From assembly GCA_030529945.1 (NCBI GenBank), contig JAUMVX010000015.1, positions 1 through 50,221 on the forward strand: a DNA stretch of 50,221 nt. Reading direction: 5' to 3'. Origin of the DNA: Bacteroidia bacterium (GTDB lineage Bacteria > Bacteroidota > Bacteroidia > Bacteroidales > UBA932). The notes below the pieces were generated by a model. That model was not told the DNA's origin. It made no database searches and was given only the letters and a program-made list of their open reading frames with translations. Positions 24,652 through 34,000 of this stretch are shown here, in pieces. Each line of letters starts with the position of its first letter. Position 1 is the first letter of the stretch. The position numbers and the translations under genes were made by a program.

Positions 24652-26628
24652 ATGGAAAAGAGGAAAATTTATGAAACCGACCCGTATCTGAAGCCGTACG
24701 CCGAGGCCATAGAGGCCCGCCACCTGCGGATTCAGCAGACACGCGACTTCTTCGCGCGGGAAGGGTCGCTCTCGGAGGGCATAAACAATCACCTCTACTA
24801 CGGACTCCACAGGGAGTCCAATGGCGACTGGGTATTCCGCGAGTGGGCTCCGAACGCGGTGAAGATTCATCTGATAGGGGAGTTCAACAACTGGAAGCGC
24901 ACGGAAGCCTACGCCCTGAAGCCTCTGGGCGGGGGGACCTGGGAGATAAGGCTCCCGGCTATGTTCCTGCATCACGGGGAACTGTACAAGCTCTTCATCG
25001 AGTGGCCGGGCTCAGGCGCGGAGAGGCTCCCGTCCTACGCGACGCGCTGCGTGCAGGACAGCGTGACCAAGCTCTTCTGCGCCCAGGTATGGAATCCGGA
25101 CAGCCCCTACGAATGGAAGCACGCGAATCCGGGGCGGCACCTTCAGCCTCTCATCTACGAATGCCACATCGGGATGAGCGGCGAGAGGGAGGGAGTGTCG
25201 AGCTTCGACGACTTCCGCCGCGAGGTTCTGCCGAGAGTGGCGCGTCTGGGCTACAACACCATACAGATAATGGCCCTTCAGGAGCATCCCTACTACGGCT
25301 CTTTCGGTTATCAGGTCTCGAATTTCTTCGCGCTGAGCAGCCGCTTCGGAACTCCGGAGGAGTTCAAGGCGCTCGTGGACGAGGCGCACGCTCACCGCAT
25401 CAGCGTGATTATGGACATAGTCCATTCCCACTCCGTGGACAATGAGGCCGAGGGGCTCAGCCGTTTCGACGGGCGCGACGACCTCTACTTCCATACCGGT
25501 GCTCAGGGCTATCATCCGGCCTGGGGTTCGCGCTGCTTCGACTACGGCAAGAACGAGACCCGCGCTTTCCTGCTTTCGAATCTCAAATTCTGGATGGAGG
25601 AATACCGCCTGGACGGGTTCCGTTTCGACGGAGTGACCAGTATGGTCTATTGGGACCACGGTCTGGGCAAGGACTTCGGGGACTACAGTCTCTATTTCGA
25701 CTCGGGCGTGGACGAAGATGCCCTCATCTATCTCTCTCTGGCGAACCGGCTCGTGCACGAGCTGCGCCCGCAGGCGGTGACCATCGCCGAGGACGTTTCC
25801 GGATTGGCCGGCCTGGCGGCCCCTTACGAGGCGGGCGGCATAGGCTTCGACTACAGGATGGCGATGGGGGTGAGCGACCATTGGATCAAGTGGATCAAGG
25901 AACGCAGGGACGAGGATTGGTCGATGGGTGAGATGTGGTGGGAGCTTACGAACAAGCGCGCGGACGAGAAGACTATCAGCTACGCGGAGTGCCACGACCA
26001 GGCTATGGTGGGCGACAAGACCATCATCTTCCGTCTAATGGACAAGGAGATGTACTTCGGGATGAATATCGGCTCGGAGAATCTTGCCGTGGACCGCGGA
26101 GTCGCTCTCTCGAAGATGATAAAGCTCGTGACGGCCGCCACGGCGGGGAACGGCTATCTGAATTTTATGGGTAACGAGTTCGGCCATCCGGAATGGATAG
26201 ATTTCCCTCGCGAGGGGAACGGCTGGTCCTACAAATACGCGCGCCGGCAGTGGTCGCTCGCGGATTCTCCGTTTCTGCGCTACGGGCGGCTGGAAAAATT
26301 CGACGCCGCGATGATTTCGCTTGTCCGCAAATTCCGGCTGCTCACTTCCCCTGCGGAGCCGCTCATCGCGGATGAGGAGAAAAAAGTATTGATATTCAAG
26401 CGTAAAACTTGTATTTTTGCATTCAATTTCCACCCGTCCGCCTCTTACACCGATTACGGCTTCGAGGCAGGCGGCGGGAAGTATCGTGTGGTGCTCGATA
26501 CGGACGAGCCGGAGTACGACGGTTTCGGAAGACTCCGCACGGGCGAGGAGCACCTCTGCGTGGAAGGCAGGCTGTACCTGTACCTTCCGGCACGTTGTGC
26601 CATAGTGTTGGATTACATAACTGATTGA
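24652..26628 (+). CDS. glgB: 1,4-alpha-glucan branching enzyme, eukaryotic-type (GH13_8)
   Basis: GlgB introduces alpha-1,6 branches into glycogen. The 658-residue protein has a CBM48-like N-terminal domain (about 55-150), a GH13 barrel and a C-terminal beta domain. Catalytic residues: nucleophile D326 (RFDGV), acid/base E380 (IAEDVS) and transition-state D449 (ECHDQ). The overall pattern (RTGEEHLCVEGRLYLYLPARC) resembles eukaryotic and Bacteroidota enzymes more than E. coli GlgB. The ATG at 24652 follows xseB by 2 bases. The debranching enzyme starts 6 bases after its stop. The unit contains matching synthesis and breakdown enzymes. Confidence 0.94.
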   Translation: MEKRKIYETDPYLKPYAEAIEARHLRIQQTRDFFAREGSLSEGINNHLYYGLHRESNGDWVFREWAPNAVKIHLIGEFNNWKRTEAYALKPLGGGTWEIRLPAMFLHHGELYKLFIEWPGSGAERLPSYATRCVQDSVTKLFCAQVWNPDSPYEWKHANPGRHLQPLIYECHIGMSGEREGVSSFDDFRREVLPRVARLGYNTIQIMALQEHPYYGSFGYQVSNFFALSSRFGTPEEFKALVDEAHAHRISVIMDIVHSHSVDNEAEGLSRFDGRDDLYFHTGAQGYHPAWGSRCFDYGKNETRAFLLSNLKFWMEEYRLDGFRFDGVTSMVYWDHGLGKDFGDYSLYFDSGVDEDALIYLSLANRLVHELRPQAVTIAEDVSGLAGLAAPYEAGGIGFDYRMAMGVSDHWIKWIKERRDEDWSMGEMWWELTNKRADEKTISYAECHDQAMVGDKTIIFRLMDKEMYFGMNIGSENLAVDRGVALSKMIKLVTAATAGNGYLNFMGNEFGHPEWIDFPREGNGWSYKYARRQWSLADSPFLRYGRLEKFDAAMISLVRKFRLLTSPAEPLIADEEKKVLIFKRKTCIFAFNFHPSASYTDYGFEAGGGKYRVVLDTDEPEYDGFGRLRTGEEHLCVEGRLYLYLPARCAIVLDYITD

Positions 26629-26634
26629 TTATAT

Positions 26635-28587
26635 ATGGCTTTTTTGAAATTCAACAAGTCCGAGCTGGTGAATCTCTCCTATTCTCTGAAGAGGGAGATA
26701 ATCAGCGCCAACAGGACCGGAGCCTATTGCAACACTTCCATAGTGTTCTGCAACACCAGGCGTTACCACGGTCTTCTGGCAGCTACTCTGGACCGCTTCG
26801 GAGGAGACAAGTTCCTGCTTCTCTCCGCGCTGGACGAGAGCCTGATCGTCGGCGGCAAGCAGTTCAATCTCGGCATTCACTGTTACGGGGATGTCTATGA
26901 GCCCCGCGGACACAAGTATGTGGTGGATTTCCAGGCGGATCCCGTACCGTGCATAACCTACAAGGTCGGAGAGATCGTCTTCCGCAAGAGTGCTCTGCTG
27001 ATGCCCGACGATGTTCAGGTTCTCATCAAATATGAGCTGCTGCACTCACCGGCAAAGGCTACCGTCCAGCTGAAACCTTTCCTGGCATTCAGGAACATCC
27101 ACGCTCTCACGCATCAGAATCAGGAGGCTGACACCTCCTTCTGCGAGATTCCGAACGGAGTTTCGTTCTGTATGTACAGGAACTTTCCGACCCTGAACCT
27201 TCAGCTCAGCACCGGGAAGTCCTCTTTCAGAAGTTTCCCTTACTGGTATAACGGAATCACCTATTCGGACGAGTTCCGTCGCGGTTTCGACTGCCGCGAG
27301 GACCTCTTCGTGCCCGGCATCTTCGAGTTCACGATGAAGGAGGGCGACTCCGTGGTGTTCTCCGCCTCCACCGAGCAAGTCCGTCCTTCCGGCCTTTCGC
27401 GCCGCTTCACGGACACCGTGGCCAGGTGTCCGGAAATCAAGGCCGAGAGAGACCAGCTTCTACGCTGCGCCAAGATTCTCATCTGCAATCACAACGGCCG
27501 CGAGAAGATAACGGCGGGCTTGACCTGGATGTACACCGGACTGCTCCGCGAGACTCTCCAGGCGCTTCCGGGATTGACACTTTATGCGGACGGGAACACC
27601 CGCGAATTCGAGACCATTCTGGACAACCTCATCGAGGACGAGCAGGAGCGCCTCTTCCGGCGGACTACTCAAGTCGAGGCCCCTTTGTATATGCCTATCG
27701 TGCTTCAGGAGTATATCGATGACTTCGGCGCAGACCGCGCCAGAATCTGGAAGAAATACGGGCAGACCATAAAGGGCATCATCGAAAGCTATGCTCCGGG
27801 ACGCAGGAATGAAGTGGCTATGCAGCCGGGCGGCCTTCTCTGGGCCCAGATGGACGGCGTGGCCCTTTCCTGGATGAACGCCTACCTGAACGGCCGTCCG
27901 GTGACGGAGAGGGCCGGATATCAGGTGGAGACTAACGCGTTCTGGTATAACGCCCTCTGCTTCGCCATCGAGATGGAAACCGAATTCGGGCGGGCTGACG
28001 GCGAGTTCATAAGGACTTGGACTCCGGTGCGTGATGCCGTGAAGAAGGGCTTTATGGAAATGTTCTGGAACGCTCGCAACGGCTGCCTGGCCGACTATGT
28101 GGATAACGGCGGACAGAACGAAGACATCCGTCCTAACCAGCTCTATGCCCTGTGGGTGAAGCATTCACCTGTTCCCGAGGAGTATTACAGGAGCATCATC
28201 CGGGTGGTGGACAACGAGCTCGTCACCCGCCGGGGCATAAGGACCCTCTCCCCGAGGGATGTCAAGTACCGGGGAGTTTACGAGGGACCGCAGCCCGAAA
28301 GGGACCTCGCCTATCATCAGGGCTGTACGCGGCCGTTCCTGCTCGAACCTTACGTGGACATCTGCTTCAAGGTGAAGGGCCCGGCTTTCTGGAACAAGGC
28401 ACAGTGGCTGACCGAAGGCTTCTACGAGGACCTCGGCGTTCACGGAGTGGGCGCATTCTCTGAACTCTACGACGGAGACCCGCCTCACGAGCCTCACGGG
28501 GCCATCTCTTCGGCCCTCAGCACGGCGGCCCTTCTGGCGGTGGATTATGCGATGAACAGATTTAAGGAAAAGGAGGAGTCAATATGA
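26635..28587 (+). CDS. Glycogen debranching enzyme (amylo-alpha-1,6-glucosidase type)
   Basis: The 650-residue protein has the two-domain layout of bacterial glycogen debranching enzymes: an N-terminal GDE_N-like beta domain (about 15-260, with NTRRYHGLL near the start) and a C-terminal alpha/alpha-barrel GDE_C domain (about 285-640) containing GLTWMYTG, LYADGNTREFETI and IRPNQLYAL. It would hydrolyse alpha-1,6 branch stubs during glycogen mobilisation, in the cytosol. No signal peptide is present. Its last 4 bases overlap the next start (ATGA). The specific acid/base residues were not assigned by eye. Confidence 0.88.
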   Translation: MAFLKFNKSELVNLSYSLKREIISANRTGAYCNTSIVFCNTRRYHGLLAATLDRFGGDKFLLLSALDESLIVGGKQFNLGIHCYGDVYEPRGHKYVVDFQADPVPCITYKVGEIVFRKSALLMPDDVQVLIKYELLHSPAKATVQLKPFLAFRNIHALTHQNQEADTSFCEIPNGVSFCMYRNFPTLNLQLSTGKSSFRSFPYWYNGITYSDEFRRGFDCREDLFVPGIFEFTMKEGDSVVFSASTEQVRPSGLSRRFTDTVARCPEIKAERDQLLRCAKILICNHNGREKITAGLTWMYTGLLRETLQALPGLTLYADGNTREFETILDNLIEDEQERLFRRTTQVEAPLYMPIVLQEYIDDFGADRARIWKKYGQTIKGIIESYAPGRRNEVAMQPGGLLWAQMDGVALSWMNAYLNGRPVTERAGYQVETNAFWYNALCFAIEMETEFGRADGEFIRTWTPVRDAVKKGFMEMFWNARNGCLADYVDNGGQNEDIRPNQLYALWVKHSPVPEEYYRSIIRVVDNELVTRRGIRTLSPRDVKYRGVYEGPQPERDLAYHQGCTRPFLLEPYVDICFKVKGPAFWNKAQWLTEGFYEDLGVHGVGAFSELYDGDPPHEPHGAISSALSTAALLAVDYAMNRFKEKEESI

Positions 28588-29879
28588 AAGTGCTGATGTT
28601 CGGCTGGGAGTTCCCGCCTCATATTGCCGGCGGACTGGGTACCGCCTGCGAGGGTATCGTGAAAGGACTTGCGTATAACGGCGTGGAGACTTTCTTCGTG
28701 ATGCCGTATGCCTCGGGCGACGAGGACACGGACGCCACCACCATCATAAACGCCAGCGACGTGACTCCGGACGGCACGGCATCGTCTTTCGACGATTATA
28801 TGGACAAAGTCCGATTCTGTCACGTGGACTCGAATCTCGTCCCGTATATGGACCCGGATGAGTACTACTCGGCCATCGAGAAGATGAAGAAAGATGGGAC
28901 GCTTCACACGGCGGTGGGCTTCGGACAGAAATTCCGCTTCTCCGGACGTTACGGGGCGAACCTTATGGAGGAAGTCGCACGCTACGCTTTAGTGGCGGGC
29001 ACCATCGCCAGAGAGCGTCAGGGGCAGTTCGACGTCATACACGCGCACGACTGGCTGACTTACCCGGCCGGCATAGCGGCCAAGGAAGTGAGCGGCAAGC
29101 CCCTTGTGGTCCACGTACACGCCACTTCCTACGACCGTGGGGACGAGCATCATATCGACACCCGGGTGCTTGACATAGAGAAGCGCGGGATGATGGCGGC
29201 GGACCGCGTGGTGACTGTGAGCGACCTTACCAGAAACATAGTCATAAACAAATACGGAATCGACCCCGCCAAGGTCATCACCGTACATAACGCCGTGGAT
29301 TTCAGCGGAAGGGAAGATTTCAAGGCCGAAAGGGGAGTGAAAGACAAGGTGGTGACTTTTCTCGGCCGCATAACTTTCCAGAAAGGCCCCGAATATTTCA
29401 TCGAGGCTGCCGCCAAAGTTCTGAAGCGCACCGACCACGTGCGCTTCGTGATGGCGGGAAGCGGCGATATGATGAACCGCTGTATCCGTCACGTCGCGCG
29501 TCTGGGCATTTCCGACCGCTTCCATTTCACCGGATTCCTCCGGGGCACCGATGTCCAGAAGATGTTCGCCCTGTCCGATGTCTATAGTATGCCGTCAGTA
29601 TCGGAACCTTTCGGCATCTCTCCGCTGGAGGCTATGCGCGCGGGCGTGCCGTCCGTCATTTCCAAGCAGTCCGGTGCCGCGGAAGTGCTGAAATATGCTT
29701 TCAAGGTGGACTTCTGGGATGTGGACGCTCTCGCGGACGACATCTACGCCCTCCTGAATTATCCGGCCCTCTCCGATTTCGCGAACAGAAAAGGCTGCGA
29801 AGAAGTGAACAGGCTGAAATGGAATGTGGCTACGGCCAAGTTGAAGAAAGTTTATGAATCACTAATACCTACGATATGA
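28584..29879 (+). CDS. GT4-type glycosyltransferase, likely glucan-synthase related
   Basis: A 431-residue GT-B glycosyltransferase. The N-terminal domain begins MKVLMFGWEFPP and has the glycine loop AGGLGTAC, as in starch/glycogen synthases and archaeal-type GT4 enzymes. The C-terminal GT1/GT4 domain has the LGRITFQKGPEYFIEAA block and the nucleotide-sugar site SEPFGISPLEAM. Given its position between a debranching enzyme and a GH57 enzyme, elongation or priming of alpha-glucan is likely, but the exact donor (UDP- or ADP-glucose) cannot be read. It overlaps both neighbours by 4 bases, so the three genes are translationally coupled. Confidence 0.82.
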   Translation: MKVLMFGWEFPPHIAGGLGTACEGIVKGLAYNGVETFFVMPYASGDEDTDATTIINASDVTPDGTASSFDDYMDKVRFCHVDSNLVPYMDPDEYYSAIEKMKKDGTLHTAVGFGQKFRFSGRYGANLMEEVARYALVAGTIARERQGQFDVIHAHDWLTYPAGIAAKEVSGKPLVVHVHATSYDRGDEHHIDTRVLDIEKRGMMAADRVVTVSDLTRNIVINKYGIDPAKVITVHNAVDFSGREDFKAERGVKDKVVTFLGRITFQKGPEYFIEAAAKVLKRTDHVRFVMAGSGDMMNRCIRHVARLGISDRFHFTGFLRGTDVQKMFALSDVYSMPSVSEPFGISPLEAMRAGVPSVISKQSGAAEVLKYAFKVDFWDVDALADDIYALLNYPALSDFANRKGCEEVNRLKWNVATAKLKKVYESLIPTI

Positions 29880-31072
29880 AACAGAATATTTGTTTATACT
29901 TCCAGGTACATCAGCCTACAAGACTGAGACAGTACAGATTTTTCGATATAGGCAAGGATTCTCATTATTATGATGACTTCACCGACCGCACCATAATGCG
30001 CCGCGTGGCTCAGAAATGCTACCTGCCTATGAACAGGATTCTTCTCGACGCCATCAAGGCCCACAAGGGAAGTTTCAAGGTGACCTTCTCCATCACGGGC
30101 ACCGCTCTGGACCAGTTCGCCAGATACGCTCCCGAGGTGATAGACAGTTTCAAGGCCCTCGCGGACACGGGCTGCGTGGAGTTCCTCGCCGAGACATACT
30201 ACCACTCGCTCAGTTCGCTCGCTTCCGAGGCCGAGTTCAGACATCAGGTCCTCAAGCACAAGGCGGCCATCGAGGAGTACTTCGGCGTAAGCCCCAAGGC
30301 CTTCCGCAATACCGAGCTCATCTACTCCGACGCCATCGGCTATCAGGTCTATGATATGGGCTTCAAGACTATGCTCACCGAGGGAGCCAGGCACATAATG
30401 GGCTGGAGAAGTCCGGACTTCGTCTACAGCTGCGATGTTCAGCCCCGTCTGAAACTTCTGCTGCGCAACTATTCCCTCAGCGATGACATCGCGTTCCGTT
30501 TTTCGGACAGGAACTGGGGAGAGTGGCCTCTGACCTGCGACAAATTCCTGTCCTGGATGAAGGCTTCCGAGGGTGACATCCTGAATCTCTTTATGGACTA
30601 CGAGACTTTCGGAGAGCACCAGAGTGAGGACAGCGGCATATTCGAGTTTATGAAGCACCTTCCCGAGACCGTCCTCGCCGACGGCGGATTCAGTTTCGTG
30701 ACCCCGTCCGGAGCGGCTGCAAGGCTCCGTGCGGTAGGCCCGCTTTCCGTGCCGGAGGCCATCTCCTGGGCGGATGAGGAGAGGGATGTCTCGGCCTGGC
30801 TCGGAAACGAGCTGCAGCAGGATGCCTTCAATAAGCTCTACGCGCAGACCGAGAAGCTCTCCATCCTGAACGATGCCGCTCTCTGGGAAGAGTTCGGCCG
30901 TCTGCAGGAGAGCGACCATCTTTATTATATGTGTACCAAATTCTTCTCCGACGGAGAAGTCCATCAGCGTTTCAACCCTTACGACACCCCTTATGAGGCT
31001 TTCATAAACTATATGAACGTCCTCAGCGACTTCATCATAAGAGTGGACAACGCCCTCGCCGAGAGAAGATAA
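29876..31072 (+). CDS. GH57 family alpha-glucan hydrolase/transferase
   Basis: A 398-residue cytosolic GH57 enzyme. The N-terminal motif YFQVHQP, catalytic nucleophile E147 (FRNTELIYSD) and acid/base D241 (FMDYETFGEH) are present, so it should be active. GH57 members include alpha-amylases, 4-alpha-glucanotransferases and branching enzymes. The combination with GT4 and phosphorylase genes suggests a role in internal glycogen turnover rather than in digesting outside starch, as there is no signal peptide. It overlaps the GT4 gene by 4 bases and precedes the fused synthase/phosphorylase by 9 bases. Confidence 0.88.
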   Translation: MKQNICLYFQVHQPTRLRQYRFFDIGKDSHYYDDFTDRTIMRRVAQKCYLPMNRILLDAIKAHKGSFKVTFSITGTALDQFARYAPEVIDSFKALADTGCVEFLAETYYHSLSSLASEAEFRHQVLKHKAAIEEYFGVSPKAFRNTELIYSDAIGYQVYDMGFKTMLTEGARHIMGWRSPDFVYSCDVQPRLKLLLRNYSLSDDIAFRFSDRNWGEWPLTCDKFLSWMKASEGDILNLFMDYETFGEHQSEDSGIFEFMKHLPETVLADGGFSFVTPSGAAARLRAVGPLSVPEAISWADEERDVSAWLGNELQQDAFNKLYAQTEKLSILNDAALWEEFGRLQESDHLYYMCTKFFSDGEVHQRFNPYDTPYEAFINYMNVLSDFIIRVDNALAERR

Positions 31073-31081
31073 CAGCCATTT

Positions 31082-34000
31082 ATGTCAGAAACAACCTACA
31101 CCCCAGACTATCTGTTCGAGGTAAGCTGGGAAGTCTGTAACAAGGTCGGCGGCATCTATACGGTGATTTCCACCAAGGCCCTGTACCTGAACTCCATCCT
31201 GGGCAGACATCATATCCTCATCGGCCCGGACGTGTGGATGGAAACCGATAATAATCCCGATTTCGAGGAAGATGCCGCGCTGTACCGGAATTGGAGGCAG
31301 CAGGCTGCCTCCGAGGGTATCCGCGTAAGGGTCGGACGCTGGAACGTGCCCGGCAGGCCGACGGCTATCCTCGTGGACTACAAACAGTTCCTGCCTAAGC
31401 AGAACGAGCTGCTCACCGAATACTGGAAACGCTTCGGCGTGGACTCCCTTACGGGAAACTGGGACTACAAGGAGGCTGCGCTCTTCGGCTATGCTGCCGG
31501 AAAGGTGATAGAGAGCTTCTACCGCACGAATCTCCTCGCCTCCGACAAGGTCGTGGCCCAGTTCCACGAGTGGCAGTCAGGAGCCGGCCTGCTCTATCTG
31601 AAATATAAGGAACTCCCTATCGCGACGGTCTTCACGACTCACGCGACGATGATGGGGCGCTGCATCTGCAGCAATAACCTTCCGCTCTATGGACATCTCA
31701 CCGAGTATAACGGAGATGAGATGGCGGCCCGTTTCGGCGTGGTCGCCCGCCACTCGCTCGAGAAGATATCGGCACAGAACGCCGATGTCCTCACCACCGT
31801 CAGCTCGGTCACTGCACAGGAATGCCATCAGTTCTATGGCCGCTATGTGGACATAGTTACTCCGAACGGCTTCGAAGACAGTTTCACTCCGTCCGGCGAT
31901 GAGGAATATGCCTCGAAGCGCAAGGCTGCGCGCCGCCGCCTGCTGGATGTCGCAACGGCTATGACCGGGACTCCTATGGCCGACGACACCGTAGCTGTGG
32001 GCATCGGCGGCCGCTATGAGTACCATAACAAGGGCATCGACGTTTTCATCGACGCTCTCGCATCCCTGAAGAACAGCGGCTACAGCGGCACTCCTCTGGT
32101 CGCGTTCATAATGATCCCTTCGGGGCACAACGGTCCCGACAAGGATCTGCTCCGTAAGCTTTCCGGCGCAGGTGCCGGGCAGTACACAACCCAGATCTCG
32201 CACGCCCTGATGAATCCCGAGTGGGATACCGTGAGCCGCCGCCTCGCCGAAGTCGGTCTGCGGAATCTTCCGGAAGACAAGGTCAAGGTGCTCTTCATCC
32301 CGTCCTATCTTAACGGCAATGACGGCATCTTCAATATGTCGTACTACGACCTGATGGTGGGACTCGACGCCACGGTGTTCCCTTCCTACTACGAGCCTTG
32401 GGGCTATACTCCGCTCGAGAGTCTCGCGTTCGGCATACCGACTCTCACCACCGGTCTGGCCGGCTTCGGCGTATGGGTGAAGGAAAAATACCCGTCCGCT
32501 CATCCCGGCATCACCATAGTGGAACGTAACGATGATAATTATTCCGAAGTGGTATCGGCCGTCCAGGCGCGTCTTAGCGAGATAGCCTCCCTCGATGGCG
32601 AGGGGCGGGAAGCATATCACAAGTCTGCCCGTGACGTGGCCGACATTGCCCTGTGGGAGAATCAGATAAAGTATTACAATGAGGCTTACAGCCTCGCAAT
32701 CGAGAAAGTACTATCCCATCCGGAACAGTATCCGGTGGATAAAGAAGATATAAAAATGGAATTTAACAAAATGACTATCGACTCTCCGACCTGGAAGAGT
32801 GTAATGGTGACGCGTCACCTCCCCGAAGCTCTTTCCGGACTGGAAACTCTCTGCAAAAATCTCTGGTGGTGCTGGAATGACAGCGCCAAGGCCCTCTTCA
32901 AAAGCATCGATCCTGACCTGTGGAGCGTATCCGGGCACAACCCTATGTACATCCTGGACCAGGTGAGCATAAAGAAGTTCCAGGCCCTGGCCAAGAATCA
33001 GACTTTTCTGGGGAGGCTCAAGTCGGTGATGGACGAGTTCGATGCATATATGGCGGAGAAAAGCAAGCGCACAGACCCTTCCATAGCCTATTTCTGTATG
33101 GAATACGGTCTGGACACCTCGCTGAAAATCTACTCCGGCGGCTTGGGCATCCTTGCGGGCGACTACCTGAAGGAGACGAGCGATATGAATGTGAATCTCA
33201 CGGCTGTGGGCTTCCTGTACAGATACGGCTATTTCACCCAGAAGCTCACCTCTTACGGCGACCAGGTCGCCGAATATGAGCCTCAGGATTTCCTCAAGAT
33301 TCCTGTCCAGCCCGTAAAGGATGCCGAGGGCAACTGGGAGACCGTCGCTGTGGCCTTCCCTGGCCGCACCGTGACAGCGAGAATCTGGAAGGTCGCTGTC
33401 GGCAGGACTGACCTGTATCTGCTCGATACCGACTTCGAGGCAAATCTTCCGGAGGACCGTCAGATCACCCATCAGCTCTACGGCGGAGACTGGGAGAACC
33501 GTCTCAAGCAGGAGATTCTCCTCGGCATCGGCGGCATACGTGCTATCCGCAAGCTGGGAATCAAAGCCGGGATATATCACTGCAACGAAGGCCACGCCGC
33601 ATTCACCGGTCTGGAGAGACTCCGCGAATACGTACAGAACGAGAATCTCGGCTATCTCGAGGCTCTGGAGGTGGTGAGGGCTTCATCCCTTTTCACCACC
33701 CACACTCCTGTACCGGCCGGACACGACGCGTTCGAAGAGGGACTGCTCCGCAAATATCTCGGGCATTTCCCGGACTTGCTGAAAATCGACTGGACCACTA
33801 TGATGGGACTCGGAAAGCTCCACGCGGAAGATTTCAACGAGAAATTCTCGATGAGCATACTCGCGGCGAACGTTTCGCAGAACATAAACGGCGTCTCTAT
33901 GCTTCACGGCAAGGTGAGCCGCGACATCTTCGCGAATATGTATCCTGGCTATCTGCCGGAGGAACTCGGCAACATCACTTACGTCACTAACGGAGTCCAC

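Noticed and set aside
26412-26419. TATTTTTG inside glgB as an internal promoter for the debranching gene
   Set aside because: It matches TAnnTTTG but lies in coding sequence 216 bases before the next start, with no -33 box; tight gene spacing favours read-through. It remains possible in a locally AT-rich patch.
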